A program made the position numbers and the translations under genes. Shown in pieces: positions 31,175 to 41,181 of a stretch of 64,000 nucleotides of DNA. Each line of letters opens with the position of its first letter. Position 1 is the first letter of the stretch. Origin of the DNA: Clostridium thermopalmarium DSM 5974 (GTDB lineage Bacteria > Bacillota > Clostridia > Clostridiales > Clostridiaceae); assembly GCF_002995795.1 (NCBI RefSeq), contig NZ_PVXN01000058.1:1-64000 (forward strand), given 5' to 3'. The notes below the pieces were generated by a model. It worked only from the letters and a program-made list of their open reading frames with translations. It was not told the DNA's origin and did not search any database.

Positions 31175-31492
31175 ATGGTAAGAGAAATAAATAGTCGTAA
31201 TTTTATTCAAGAAGTAATAAATTCTGAGCAAGCAGTTCTAGTAGACTTTTGGGCTCCTTGGTGCGGACCATGCAGAATGTTAGGACCTGTAATAGAAGAA
31301 TTATCTGAAGATATGGGAGATAAAGTTAAGTTCTTTAAAATGAATGTAGATGAAAATCCAGAAATAGCATCAAAATACAGAATTTCAAGTATTCCTAATG
31401 TTATGATATTTAAAAATGGAGAAGTTGTTGAAAATATGGTTGGATTTAGGCCAAAACAAGATTTTGAAAAAGTTATTTCTAAACACCTGTAA
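31175..31492 (+). CDS. trxA: Thioredoxin
   Basis: 105 aa with the active site WAPWCGPC (Cys30, Cys33) and the cis-proline region SSIPNVMIF. It reduces protein disulfides in the cytoplasm. A GGAGGG site precedes the ATG. The next gene encodes a thioredoxin-reductase-like flavoprotein, likely its electron donor. Confidence 0.95.
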   Translation: MVREINSRNFIQEVINSEQAVLVDFWAPWCGPCRMLGPVIEELSEDMGDKVKFFKMNVDENPEIASKYRISSIPNVMIFKNGEVVENMVGFRPKQDFEKVISKHL

Positions 31493-31499
31493 AATACAA

Positions 31500-31537
31500 A
31501 ACCGACAATGACCTAAAAAGGTATTGTCGGCTTTCAT
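31500..31537 (+). terminator. Hairpin between trxA and the reductase gene
   Basis: CCGACAAT-N-ACCT / AGGT-ATTGTCGG forms a stem with the loop AAAA, followed by CTTTCATT. The T-run is short, so it may be a partial terminator that lowers reductase expression relative to thioredoxin. Confidence 0.6.
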
Positions 31538-31559
31538 TATATGAAGGAGGTAAAAGATT

Positions 31560-32408
31560 TTGGGCGAAAGATATGATATAGCTATTGTTGGCAGCGGTCC
31601 AGCAGGATTAGAAGCAGCTATAAATGCTAAAATAAGAAATAAGAATGTAATTATTTTTGGAAATAAGGATTTTAGTCCTAAGCTTATGAAGGCGCCTAAA
31701 ATTAATAATTATTTAGGATTTTATAATATATCTGGTAAAGAGTTAAAAGAAAAGTTTGAAAGCCATATTAAGAATATGGGAATAGAAATAACAGAGGAGA
31801 GAATTGACTCTGTATATGCTATGGGAGAATATTTTGCTCTAATGGTAAATCAAAAGATGTATGAAGCTAGAGCTGTAATATTGGCTACAGGCATAGAATA
31901 TGGCAAGCCTATAAAAGGTGAAGAAGAGTTTTTAGGTAAGGGTGTAGGGTATTGTGCTACCTGTGATGCCCCTCTTTATAAAGGTAAAGTAGTCACAATA
32001 ATAGGTTATAATAAAGAAGCTGAGCATGAGGCTAATTATGTAAGCGAACTAGCTTCAACAGTTTATTATGTTCCTATGTATAAAGGAAGTTTAGAATTAA
32101 ACTCCAATATTAAAATTGTAAATGATATACCTAAGGAGATAGTTGGAGAGGATAGGGTAACAAAGCTTGTTTTGAATAAGGAAACTATAGAAACAGATGG
32201 AATATTTGTACTTAAGGACAGCATATCTCCAAGTCAGTTAGTTCCGGGATTAGAGATGGAAGATGGACATATAAAAGTGGATAAGAATATGAGAACAAAC
32301 ATTAAAAGATGTTATGCTGCAGGAGACTGTACAGGAAAGCCTTATCAGTATATAAAGGCAGCAGGTGAAGGCCAAGTGGCTGCATTAACAGCAGTAGATG
32401 AGATATAA
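31560..32408 (+). CDS. Thioredoxin-reductase-like flavoprotein, NADPH site degenerate
   Basis: 282 aa, about 30 residues shorter than usual TrxB. The FAD site GSGPAGLEAA and the redox pair YCATC (Cys132, Cys135) are intact, as is the C-terminal AAGDCTG. The second nucleotide motif, normally GxGxxA, reads IIGYNKEAEHEA, and the basic HRRxxxR stretch is absent. This pattern matches pyridine-nucleotide-independent, ferredoxin-linked reductases (FFTR) known in clostridia. It starts at a TTG after AAGGAGG and is adjacent to trxA, so thioredoxin is the probable substrate. Confidence 0.85.
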   Translation: MGERYDIAIVGSGPAGLEAAINAKIRNKNVIIFGNKDFSPKLMKAPKINNYLGFYNISGKELKEKFESHIKNMGIEITEERIDSVYAMGEYFALMVNQKMYEARAVILATGIEYGKPIKGEEEFLGKGVGYCATCDAPLYKGKVVTIIGYNKEAEHEANYVSELASTVYYVPMYKGSLELNSNIKIVNDIPKEIVGEDRVTKLVLNKETIETDGIFVLKDSISPSQLVPGLEMEDGHIKVDKNMRTNIKRCYAAGDCTGKPYQYIKAAGEGQVAALTAVDEI

Positions 32409-32461
32409 AAAAAAGTATGTGAAATTTAAAGTTATAGTAGATAATATTTAAATTAATATAG

Positions 32462-32503
32462 GAGGCAGTTCACGCAAGGTGAACTGCCTAAATGTTTTTC
32501 GCA
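32462..32503 (+). terminator. Terminator after the reductase gene
   Basis: AGGCAGTTCAC and GTGAACTGCCT with a short loop are followed by AAATGTTTTT, about 55 bp after the stop codon. Confidence 0.85.
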
Positions 32504-32551
32504 TTTAAGTTTACTATATATTTATAATTAATTAGTTATATTATCAATATG

Positions 32552-33088
32552 TTAATTTACTACGAAAAATACATGATTGCCAATTCTCTTGGAGTTTTTC
32601 TTATCTACATTTTTCATCCAAGAGGAGGTAGCAATTTTAGGATTATAAAAGAAAACTGCGCTGTCAGTTGGATCTTTACCTTTAAGAGCATCCATAACAG
32701 CTCTATAAGAGTTTTCATCTGGAGTTACATTTATTTTTCCATCTTTCACGCATGAAAATGCCGCCTTTTGCTTTATTACACCTTCTATGTTATTAGGAAA
32801 CCTAGAATCTTTTAAACGGTTTAGTATAACTGATGCAACTGCTACCTTTCCTTTATAAGGTTCAGCACAGCTTTCTGCATATACAATTTGAGCCATTAAA
32901 TGTATGTCATCTTTAGTTATATAGAAATTTTGTCCTTTATCATTAAATACTGTTACAACTTGAGATTCTTCTTTGTATAGAGTTTTTGCTTCGGAATCAC
33001 ATATTACCTTTGCGTTGGCATAATAAAAAGAAGTTGTTAACATAGTAATCAAAGTTATTATGCTAACAAGAAATTTTTTCATTTTCAT
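32552..33088 (-). CDS. Cell wall hydrolase, SleB family
   Basis: 178 aa. A signal peptide (about 1-26, ending ANA) precedes a Hydrolase_2/SleB catalytic domain from about residue 62. The catalytic glutamate is in AQIVYAESCAEPYKGKVAVA, followed by the family NRLKDSRFP block. SleB enzymes are lytic transglycosylases of the spore cortex or vegetative wall. It lacks the N-terminal wall-binding domain of SleB itself and so resembles the shorter CwlJ/YkvT-like members. RBS GGAGAGG. Confidence 0.88.
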   Translation of the reverse strand: MKMKKFLVSIITLITMLTTSFYYANAKVICDSEAKTLYKEESQVVTVFNDKGQNFYITKDDIHLMAQIVYAESCAEPYKGKVAVASVILNRLKDSRFPNNIEGVIKQKAAFSCVKDGKINVTPDENSYRAVMDALKGKDPTDSAVFFYNPKIATSSWMKNVDKKNSKRIGNHVFFVVN

Positions 33089-33192
33089 TATCCTCTCCTT
33101 TAAAATTATTGGAGCTAATTTAAAGTGGGCTATTGATATTGTTCCCGATAGTAAAAAAATAATTCAAAAAATAATTAAATTTAACAATAATT

Positions 33193-34200
33193 CTAAACAA
33201 CTTTATCTTCAAATTCATTATATATTCTTATAAAGTTTTTATAATCATTTTCTACAACCTGCATTTGCTGCTCAGGAGTGTCATATAACTCATTTAGCTT
33301 ATCGTTATTTGTAAGCCCAGATATAGATATGAGCTGCTCTGTTTTTACAGAATACTTTAAATTTTGTATATATGTATCATATTCATCTAAAACCTTAGCA
33401 AAAGCTTCATATACAGATAAAGCATCATTTGGAATAGTTAAATTGGACAAATCTGTTTTTATTCTGGCTATAGCGTTTTCTGTATTATCTAATTCCTTTA
33501 GCAAGTTTTCGTATCCGCTAACATTATTTCTAGAATGAATAATAGTATTCATGTAATCCTTCTTTATTTGACTAAATTGATTTGATATATCATTAAAAGT
33601 AAGAAGAAAATCTCGATTTTGACTTAAGGCTATTTGAGCATCAGTATTTTGTCTAATTTGCTTTTCAGTATAAGCTATGGCATTGTTTAAGAATTCTAAA
33701 CTTTCATTAGGCAATGAAAGTTTTATTCCCTTAATAGAAACTAAAGCATAATAATTCATGCAATCGTTTCTGTTTTTTTCAAGCTCAGCTAAAAGATTTG
33801 AAAGATCAGGGTTTTTAGGGTTGTTAACTATAGAAAGTATATGTTTATACATTAATATATTATTTTTTAGCCCTAAAACTAAGTTATTATGATCTTCAGC
33901 GTATTTATTTGTTACAATTAAACCTTTAATTCTTGAATATGAATTTTCCAAGGAAGTTATAGATTGTGAAAGGGAAGAAGATATTTTGTCTATATCAATA
34001 GTTTGCCCTTTTGTAAAAATATACGAGGATTCATTTATTTTATTTATATTGTCTATTTCTGTTTTTATTTTTGATATATAAGGTGTTTGAGATTTACTTG
34101 TAAAAAAGTAATATGTTCCGCAAAAAACAGCTGCACCTATAAGAATGGCGCTTATAACAAAAGATAGAGGTGTAAATAGCTTTTTGCTGAATTTCTTCAA
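33193..34200 (-). CDS. Membrane-anchored coiled-coil protein of unknown function
   Basis: 335 aa, not recognised. One N-terminal membrane helix (about residues 10-32) is followed by a long, mostly helical extracellular region rich in N, S, K and L with heptad-like patterns. No cysteines or catalytic motifs stand out. It starts at a TTG after GAAGGAG and reads away from cdaA, ahead of the SleB-type gene. An envelope role is only a guess from topology. Confidence 0.7.
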   Translation of the reverse strand: MKKFSKKLFTPLSFVISAILIGAAVFCGTYYFFTSKSQTPYISKIKTEIDNINKINESSYIFTKGQTIDIDKISSSLSQSITSLENSYSRIKGLIVTNKYAEDHNNLVLGLKNNILMYKHILSIVNNPKNPDLSNLLAELEKNRNDCMNYYALVSIKGIKLSLPNESLEFLNNAIAYTEKQIRQNTDAQIALSQNRDFLLTFNDISNQFSQIKKDYMNTIIHSRNNVSGYENLLKELDNTENAIARIKTDLSNLTIPNDALSVYEAFAKVLDEYDTYIQNLKYSVKTEQLISISGLTNNDKLNELYDTPEQQMQVVENDYKNFIRIYNEFEDKVV

Positions 34201-34393
34201 AATATCAACTCCTTCAATATAATTTTAATTTTAAATATATTAGGATATTTTTTCTAGTATATCATAAAATTATATAATTTATTCTCGAAAATTATTCTGT
34301 TAAATATTTTGTTAAATAAATAAGCTTTTTATTATTAATAAAGTAACAATGGTGTATAATTATAGTAGACATTAATTGTAAGAGGTGAAAAAA

Positions 34394-35239
34394 TTGGATA
34401 TTGTTAATATAATTATTAATACTGTAAAAGGTATTAGCATTTATTCCATACTTGATATTATAGTGGTATCATATATTTTTTATAAGTTTTACATGCTTAT
34501 GCATGAGACAAGGGCAGAACAGCTTTTAAAAGGAATTTTATTTATAATTTTACTTATTCCCATAAGCAGTTTGCTTCATTTAACTACATTAAATTGGATT
34601 CTTAATAAGACCATAACTATAGGGGTCCTTTCTTTTGTTATTATATTTCAGCCAGAAATAAGAAAGGCTCTTGAACACATAGGAAGAAGTGCATTCAATG
34701 ATAAACATATTTTGGAAGATGAAGAGAAAATGAATATGATTATAACGGAAATCGCTAATGCTGTGGAAAATTTATCTAAAAGCAGAACGGGAGCTCTTAT
34801 TGTAATAGAGCAGACCACAGGCCTTGGAGATATAATAAGCACAGGAACAAAATTAGATTCAGTAGTTTCAGCGGCTTTGCTAGAAAATATTTTTGTAGTA
34901 AATACACCTCTTCATGATGGAGCCTCTATTATTAGAAACGATAGAATAGCAGCAGCAGGATGCTTTTTACCTCTTACTAATAACAATGATATTAATAAAC
35001 AGCTTGGAACAAGGCATAGAGCTGCTATTGGAATTTCTGAAGTTTCAGATGCTCTAGTAATAGTAGTATCAGAAGAAACAGGAGTTATATCTCTTGCCGT
35101 AAACGGAAACTTGACAAGATATTATACAAAAGAAAGACTTAAGGATATTTTAATAAGGATAATTAAATATAGAAAAAGTAAAAAGATAACCTACAGGGAG
35201 AAGGTGAAGGCATGGTTCAAAAAAGCAGAGAACAATTAA
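34394..35239 (+). CDS. cdaA: Diadenylate cyclase CdaA
   Basis: 281 aa from the TTG at 34394, 6 bp after GAGGTG; an in-frame GTG at 34385 is part of that site. CdaA makes the essential second messenger c-di-AMP, which controls potassium and osmolyte balance. About three N-terminal membrane helices precede the DAC domain with its DGA (175-177) and RHR (207-209) motifs. It overlaps cdaR by 28 bp and shares its cluster with glmM, as in most Firmicutes. Confidence 0.96.
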   Translation: MDIVNIIINTVKGISIYSILDIIVVSYIFYKFYMLMHETRAEQLLKGILFIILLIPISSLLHLTTLNWILNKTITIGVLSFVIIFQPEIRKALEHIGRSAFNDKHILEDEEKMNMIITEIANAVENLSKSRTGALIVIEQTTGLGDIISTGTKLDSVVSAALLENIFVVNTPLHDGASIIRNDRIAAAGCFLPLTNNNDINKQLGTRHRAAIGISEVSDALVIVVSEETGVISLAVNGNLTRYYTKERLKDILIRIIKYRKSKKITYREKVKAWFKKAENN

Positions 35240-36510
35240 TTGTTAAGATATGCTGCGTAATTGCTGCTTTTATTTTATGGCTATATACTTCTAACGATGA
35301 TAATACAATTAAAACTTATAGGATATCAAACATTCCTGTAGAGATAGCTAATCAAGATTATTTGAAACAAACAGGGCTTATACTTTCACCAAATCAAAAG
35401 TTTTCAATGTCCCTAAATGTAACTGGAAAGCCAGCTGATATTTATGCAGTAAAGCCAGAACAGTTTAAATTAGTTGCAGATTTGAGCGGATATGTTATGA
35501 AAAAAGGAGAAAACAGAGTACCAGTAAACATAGTTAAAAGACCTAGTGGGAATATTAATATTGTAAATGATGGAGCCATGTGGATATTTGTTGATGTTGA
35601 TAGTTATAAGGAAAAGACTTTTGAAGTTGAAGCTAAGGTAAAAGGAGATTCTAAGACAGGTTTTTATAGTGAAAAGCCAGTAATAAAACCTAAAACTGTA
35701 ACTGTAAGTGGAGCTGAGACCTATGTGAACTCTGTTCGTAAGGTTATAGCAGAATTAGATCTTAATGGTGTAGATAAAAATATTAATCTTGCTGTTTCAT
35801 TAAAGGCGGTAGACAGCCTTGGAAAGGAAGTAAAGGAGGTAACTTTAAGTCCTAGCACTTCAGATGTATTTGTTTCTGTTCAAAAAACAAAAAATGTAGG
35901 GGTAAATATAAAAACCACTGGAGATTTGCCAAAAGGATTTATTTTAAAAAGTATAAAGCTTTCTAAAGAAAACTTTATATTAGCAGGAGATTTTAAAAAC
36001 ATTAATGCTGTATCTAACTTAGAGACAGAACCTATAGATTTAAGTAAATTAAAAGATGAAGTTTCTAACATTACAGTTAAACTCATAGTGCCTGATAATG
36101 TAAAAATTATAGATGGAAGCACTACTGTAGATGCGCAAATCATATTAGACAAAGTTGTTGAAAAAAACATAACATCCAATATTGAAGTTAAGAATTTACA
36201 AGATGGATTTTTGGCTAAATTGGACAAAGAAACTTTGTCGATGGTTATATCTGGAGGTAAGACTTACATAGATTCTTTAAAGGAAGAAAGTATAAAATGT
36301 TATATAAATCTAGAAAATTTAGATGAAGGAGAATATACAGTACCAATAAAATTAGAACTTCCTCAAAACATTACTATAGTATCTCAGAGTGCTAAGTTTG
36401 TTAATGTAAGCATAGTTGCAAATGATAGCAAGACAACTGGGGGAGAAAAGGATAAGAATTCTGGAGGAACATCAGAGGAAAATACTACTTCTACAAATGC
36501 TAATAATTAA
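35212..36510 (+). CDS. cdaR: CdaA regulatory protein CdaR (YbbR repeats)
   Basis: 432 aa. One membrane helix (about residues 9-24) is followed by four YbbR repeats outside the cell, visible as recurring blocks of the type VxVxVxGDxxxGF. CdaR modulates CdaA activity. The last 25 residues are a low-complexity tail of G, K, E, T and N. Its start lies within cdaA. Confidence 0.93.
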   Translation: MVQKSREQLIVKICCVIAAFILWLYTSNDDNTIKTYRISNIPVEIANQDYLKQTGLILSPNQKFSMSLNVTGKPADIYAVKPEQFKLVADLSGYVMKKGENRVPVNIVKRPSGNINIVNDGAMWIFVDVDSYKEKTFEVEAKVKGDSKTGFYSEKPVIKPKTVTVSGAETYVNSVRKVIAELDLNGVDKNINLAVSLKAVDSLGKEVKEVTLSPSTSDVFVSVQKTKNVGVNIKTTGDLPKGFILKSIKLSKENFILAGDFKNINAVSNLETEPIDLSKLKDEVSNITVKLIVPDNVKIIDGSTTVDAQIILDKVVEKNITSNIEVKNLQDGFLAKLDKETLSMVISGGKTYIDSLKEESIKCYINLENLDEGEYTVPIKLELPQNITIVSQSAKFVNVSIVANDSKTTGGEKDKNSGGTSEENTTSTNANN

Positions 36511-36530
36511 TGTACTGGAGGATAAACCGC

Positions 36531-38129
36531 ATGACTATTAGGATAAACAATTTAGTGTTAGATATAGATGAAGATATTGAGTTATTAAAAAAGAAGGCAG
36601 CTAAAAAGCTGAGAATAGATAAAGAAGATATAAAAAATTTTAAGATACTTAAGGAATCAATTGATGCAAGAAAGAAAAATAACATAAAATTTAATTATAG
36701 CGTTGAAGTTAAGTGTGATAATGAAAAGAAGGTTGTTCAAAGAGCTAATAATAAAGATGTAAAGATAGAGGAGTCTGTAGATAGAGAAAAATTAATTTTT
36801 GGAAATAAAAAAATGGAGCATAGACCCGTGGTTGTAGGAATGGGGCCAGCAGGAATGTTTGCAGCTTTATTATTAGCTGAAAATGGGTATAAACCTATTG
36901 TAATTGAAAGAGGGGAAAAGGTAGAAGATAGAACTAAATCTGTAGAAAATTTTTGGAAAGATGGAAAGTTAAATTTAGAGTCTAATGTGCAGTTTGGAGA
37001 AGGCGGTGCAGGAACCTTTTCTGATGGAAAGCTTACAACTAGAATAAAAGACAGAAGGTGCGATTTTGTTCTTGAGGAATTTGTAAAGGCTGGAGCACCA
37101 GAAGAAATTACTTATATTGGTAAGCCTCATATTGGAACTGATATATTAAAAGAAGTGGTTAAGAATATAAGGGAAAAGATTATACGTTTAGGAGGAGAAG
37201 TAAGATTTAACAGTAGACTAGAAGATTTAAAGATAAAGAATAATAAGCTTGAAGCAGTAATAATAAACGGAGAAGAAATTCCCTGCGAAGTATTGGTACT
37301 AGCTTTAGGGCACAGCGCTAGGGATACCTATGAAATGTTATTTAAAAGAGGAGTTTTTATGTCTCCAAAGCCTTTTGCAATTGGTGTTAGAATAGAGCAT
37401 TCTCAGAGATTTATAAATGAAAATCAATATGGCAAGTTTGCATTTCATCCAAGGCTTAGAGCAGCGGATTATAGATTGTCATACACAAGTAAGATAACAG
37501 ATAGAGCAGTATATAGTTTTTGTATGTGTCCAGGAGGAGAGGTTGTTGCAGCAGCCTCAGAGGAAGAAAGACTTGTGGTAAATGGTATGAGTTATTATAA
37601 GAGAGATAAAGAGAATGCTAATTCAGCCATTGTTGTAACTGTTGGAGAAAAGGACTTTATAGGAGACACTCCACTAAAAGGAATGGAATTTCAAAGACAT
37701 TATGAAAGCCTTGCCTATAAACTAGGAGGAGGTAATTATATTGCACCTGTTCAACTTGTAGGAGATTTCTTAAAGGACAGAGTTTCAACTAAACTTGGAA
37801 GTATAAAGCCAACATATAGACCAGGTTATGAATTTGCAGATTTAAGAAGGTGTCTTCCAAGTGGAGTTATAGATACTCTAAAGGAAGGATTAATAGAATT
37901 TGATAAGAAGATAAAAGGCTTTGCCTCAGATGACGCAGTTATGACAGGAGTTGAAACAAGAACTTCAGCCCCTGTAAAGATTGAAAGAAATGAGAAGTTC
38001 CAAAGCATATCTTTAAAAGGATTGTATCCATGTGGAGAAGGAGCAGGATTTGCAGGAGGTATAGTGTCGGCTGCAGTTGATGGAATGAAAAGTGCGGAAC
38101 ACATAATGATGGAATATAAACCAAGTTAA
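36531..38129 (+). CDS. FAD-dependent dehydrogenase, uncharacterised (COG2509 type)
   Basis: 532 aa from the ATG at 36531, 10 bp after CTGGAGG. An N-terminal ferredoxin-like fold (about 1-90) precedes the FAD site VVVGMGPAGMFAALLLAENG. Conserved blocks NVQFGEGGAGTFSDGKLTTR and, near the end, GLYPCGEGAGFAGGIVSAAV match a widespread family of unknown substrate. It is often found between cdaR and glmM in clostridia, so a link with cell wall precursor supply or redox has been guessed but not shown. Confidence 0.88.
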   Translation: MTIRINNLVLDIDEDIELLKKKAAKKLRIDKEDIKNFKILKESIDARKKNNIKFNYSVEVKCDNEKKVVQRANNKDVKIEESVDREKLIFGNKKMEHRPVVVGMGPAGMFAALLLAENGYKPIVIERGEKVEDRTKSVENFWKDGKLNLESNVQFGEGGAGTFSDGKLTTRIKDRRCDFVLEEFVKAGAPEEITYIGKPHIGTDILKEVVKNIREKIIRLGGEVRFNSRLEDLKIKNNKLEAVIINGEEIPCEVLVLALGHSARDTYEMLFKRGVFMSPKPFAIGVRIEHSQRFINENQYGKFAFHPRLRAADYRLSYTSKITDRAVYSFCMCPGGEVVAAASEEERLVVNGMSYYKRDKENANSAIVVTVGEKDFIGDTPLKGMEFQRHYESLAYKLGGGNYIAPVQLVGDFLKDRVSTKLGSIKPTYRPGYEFADLRRCLPSGVIDTLKEGLIEFDKKIKGFASDDAVMTGVETRTSAPVKIERNEKFQSISLKGLYPCGEGAGFAGGIVSAAVDGMKSAEHIMMEYKPS

Positions 38130-38201
38130 ATTAGACGTTAAATAAAAAATATAATATAATAAGTGATGGTATACAAAAAACATGTGAAGAGAGGTAGCAA
38201 T

Positions 38202-39554
38202 ATGGGTAGATTGTTTGGAACAGATGGAGTTAGAGGAATTGCCAATAAAGAACTTACAGCTGAACTTGCCTATAAGCTAGGAAGAGCAGGGGCCTTTGTT
38301 TTAACAGAAGGAACTCATAAGCCAAAAATATTAGTTGGAATGGATACAAGAATTTCAGGAGATATGCTTGAGAGTGCTTTAGTTTCAGGTATTCTTTCAG
38401 TAGGTGCAGAGGCGGTTTGTGTAGGTATTATACCAACACCTGCTGTAGCATATCTTACAAGAAAATATAATGCAGATGCTGGAGTTGTAATTTCAGCTTC
38501 TCATAATCCTGTAGAATACAATGGAATTAAGTTCTTTAACAGTAATGGATATAAGTTAAAGGACGAATTAGAAGATAAGATACAAAGCATAATAGAAAAT
38601 GATTTTGATGGAGTGCCAAGTCCAACTGGAGATGAACTTGGAAGAAAAGTTATGGAAGAATCAGCATTAGAGGATTACATACACTTTGCTAAGTCAACTA
38701 TAGATGTGGACTTAAAAGGGCTTAAAGTAGCTTTGGATTGTGCTAATGGAGCAGCGTATAAGGCAGCTGTTGAGACATTTAGACAATTAGGTGCAGAGGT
38801 TGAGGTTATAAACAATGACCCTGATGGAATTAACATAAATAAAAATTGTGGTTCAACTCATCCAGAAGAATTGATGGATTATGTTGTTAAGAAGCAATGT
38901 GACTTAGGCCTTGCCTTTGACGGAGATGCTGATAGATGCCTAGCTGTAGATGAAAAAGGAAATCTTATAGATGGAGACTTTATACTTGCTATTTGTGGAA
39001 AATACCTAAAAGAACAAGGCAAGCTTAAAGGAAATATGATAGTAACAACAGTAATGGCAAATTTAGGACTTGATATAGCACTAAAAAGGGAAGGAATATC
39101 ATCTATAAAAACTAAGGTTGGAGATAGATATGTTCTTGAGGAAATGATTAAGGAAGGATATGTTCTAGGTGGAGAGCAATCAGGGCATATAATATTCTTA
39201 AATCATAATACTACCGGAGACGGCCTTGTAACAGCTCTTCAAGTGGCAGCAACAGTTAAGAAAAGTGGCAAAAAGTTATCAGAACTTGCATCAATGCTAA
39301 CAAAACTTCCACAAGTTTTAGTTAATGCAAAGGTGTCTAATAATATGAAAGACATACATGAAAAAGATGAAGAAATAGCAAATGAAATAAGAAAGATAGA
39401 AGAACAACTAAAAGGAAAAGGAAGGGTCTTAATAAGACCTTCTGGAACAGAACCATTAGTAAGAGTAATGCTAGAGGGAGAAAATCAAGAGGAGCTTGAT
39501 AAGATAGCACATTCTCTTGCTAAGATGATAGAGGAAAAAGCAAAATTAGCTTAA
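38202..39554 (+). CDS. glmM: Phosphoglucosamine mutase
   Basis: 450 aa from the ATG at 38202 after GAGAGGT. GlmM turns glucosamine-6-phosphate, the product of GlmS, into glucosamine-1-phosphate for peptidoglycan. The phosphorylated serine is Ser100 in [12 protein letters not shown]. The metal loop AFDGDADRC and the phosphate-binding [12 protein letters not shown] are intact. In several Firmicutes GlmM also binds and inhibits CdaA, which fits its place in this cluster. Confidence 0.97.
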   Translation: MGRLFGTDGVRGIANKELTAELAYKLGRAGAFVLTEGTHKPKILVGMDTRISGDMLESALVSGILSVGAEAVCVGIIPTPAVAYLTRKYNADAGVVISASHNPVEYNGIKFFNSNGYKLKDELEDKIQSIIENDFDGVPSPTGDELGRKVMEESALEDYIHFAKSTIDVDLKGLKVALDCANGAAYKAAVETFRQLGAEVEVINNDPDGININKNCGSTHPEELMDYVVKKQCDLGLAFDGDADRCLAVDEKGNLIDGDFILAICGKYLKEQGKLKGNMIVTTVMANLGLDIALKREGISSIKTKVGDRYVLEEMIKEGYVLGGEQSGHIIFLNHNTTGDGLVTALQVAATVKKSGKKLSELASMLTKLPQVLVNAKVSNNMKDIHEKDEEIANEIRKIEEQLKGKGRVLIRPSGTEPLVRVMLEGENQEELDKIAHSLAKMIEEKAKLA

Positions 39555-39557
39555 AAG

Positions 39558-39607
39558 CTTAAAAAGCTTAGGGGGATTAGATTCTTACATACTTCCTAAG
39601 CTTTTTT
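39558..39607 (+). terminator. Terminator of glmM
   Basis: The stem AAAAGCTTAGGGGGA / TTCCTAAGCTTTTTT, with one or two mismatches, ends in a T-run. It lies just after the glmM stop. Confidence 0.85.
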
Positions 39608-39674
39608 TATGTGTATTTATGCTTAATTTCAAATTTGTCATAAAAAACATATCCTTAATTTGAACTTGTTAAAA

Positions 39675-39703
39675 TTGAAAACGTATACCCAGTCATTTAT
39701 TAT
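39675..39703 (+). promoter_or_regulatory. Promoter of the mannitol operon with overlapping cre-like site
   Basis: TTGAAA (39675-39680) and TATTAT (39698-39703) are 17 bp apart. TGAAAACGTATACC at 39676-39689 overlaps the -35 element and matches the CcpA cre consensus at 12 of 14 positions, with mismatches at positions 10 and 14. Binding there would block transcription when preferred sugars are present. Confidence 0.6.
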
Positions 39704-39748
39704 AATAAGTGTAATAATTAATATTTAAATAATAAGAGGTGTATTCTA

Positions 39749-41164
39749 ATGAAAGAAAAAAGATCATCTGGAAAAGAAAAAGTACAGAGATTTGGTAGAT
39801 TTTTAAGCGGAATGGTTATGCCAAATATTGCAGCTTTTATTGCCTGGGGACTAATAACAGCATTATTTATAGAAACAGGATGGGCTCCTAATGAGAGCTT
39901 TGCAAAATTAGTAGAGCCGTTGATGAAATATTTATTACCAATACTTATAGGATATCAAGGTGGTAAGCTTGTACATGGTGAAAGAGGTGCAGTTGTTGGT
40001 GCTATAGCAACAGCTGGTATCGTAGTAGGTTCTTCTATTCCAATGTTCCTTGGAGCAATGATAATGGGACCTCTTGGTGGATATCTAATAAAGAAGTTTG
40101 ATAAGCTTATAGATGGTAAAGTAAAGGCTGGTTTTGAAATGTTAGTAAATAACTTCTCAGCAGGTATTTTAGGTGGATTTTTGGCCTTACTAGCATTTAA
40201 GTTTATAGAACCAGTAGTTGCTGCTGTATCAACAGGATTGGGAGCAGCAGCACAAGCAATTACTGAAAAAGGACTATTACCTTTAATAGCTATAGTAGTT
40301 GAACCAGCAAAGATATTATTCTTAAATAACGCAATTAACCATGGTGTTTTTTCACCATTAGGAGTTCAACAAGTACAAGAAGCAGGAAAATCTATATTCT
40401 TCTTATTAGAACCTAACCCAGGTCCAGGATTCGGTATACTTTTAGCTTATATGTTATACAGTAAAGGAACATCAAAACAATCAGCACCAGGGGCAATTAT
40501 AATTCACTTCCTTGGTGGAATACATGAGATATATTTCCCTTATGTATTAATGAAACCAGTATTATTATTAGCTGTAATAGCAGGTGGAATTGCTGGAGAT
40601 CTAACTTTTGTTTTAACTAAAGCTGGACTTGTAGCATCACCTTCACCAGGAAGTATAATTTCACTTATGGCTATGACACCTAAGGGTGGACATTTAGGGG
40701 TGTTATTAGGGGTTATTATAGCAACAGCAGTATCTTTCTTAATAGCATCGATTATTATAAAAAGAAGTGCTGGTGAAGAAGATAATATTGAAGAAGCACA
40801 AGCTAAGATGAGAGCAATGAAAGCTGAAAGCAAGGGTCAAAAGGTCAGCGAAGCTACATCTGCTGTAAGTAATGGAAAAAGAGAAAATATAAATTTAATA
40901 GTTTTTGCTTGTGATGCTGGTATGGGGTCATCAGCTATGGGGGAATCTATATTGAGAAAGGCTCTAAAAGATGCTAACATTACAAATATAGAAGTGAAAC
41001 ACTCATCAGTTGACAGCATTCCAGCTGGAGCAGATATAGTATTTACTCAAGAAAATCTAAGTGAAAGAGCTAAAAAATCAGCTCCTGATGCAGAAATTAT
41101 TACAGTAAAGAACTTCTTGGATCGTTCAAGATATGATGCATTTATAAATGAACTGAAAAAATAA
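39749..41164 (+). CDS. mtlA: PTS mannitol transporter subunit IICB
   Basis: 471 aa. The membrane IIC domain (about 1-340) has several helices and the [12 protein letters not shown] block of mannitol permeases. A short linker leads to the IIB domain with its phosphorylated cysteine in [14 protein letters not shown]. The IIA domain is a separate protein, MtlF. It imports mannitol as mannitol-1-phosphate, using phosphate from PtsI through HPr and MtlF. Confidence 0.95.
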   Translation: MKEKRSSGKEKVQRFGRFLSGMVMPNIAAFIAWGLITALFIETGWAPNESFAKLVEPLMKYLLPILIGYQGGKLVHGERGAVVGAIATAGIVVGSSIPMFLGAMIMGPLGGYLIKKFDKLIDGKVKAGFEMLVNNFSAGILGGFLALLAFKFIEPVVAAVSTGLGAAAQAITEKGLLPLIAIVVEPAKILFLNNAINHGVFSPLGVQQVQEAGKSIFFLLEPNPGPGFGILLAYMLYSKGTSKQSAPGAIIIHFLGGIHEIYFPYVLMKPVLLLAVIAGGIAGDLTFVLTKAGLVASPSPGSIISLMAMTPKGGHLGVLLGVIIATAVSFLIASIIIKRSAGEEDNIEEAQAKMRAMKAESKGQKVSEATSAVSNGKRENINLIVFACDAGMGSSAMGESILRKALKDANITNIEVKHSSVDSIPAGADIVFTQENLSERAKKSAPDAEIITVKNFLDRSRYDAFINELKK

Positions 41165-41181
41165 AAAACTAGGTGAATTAG

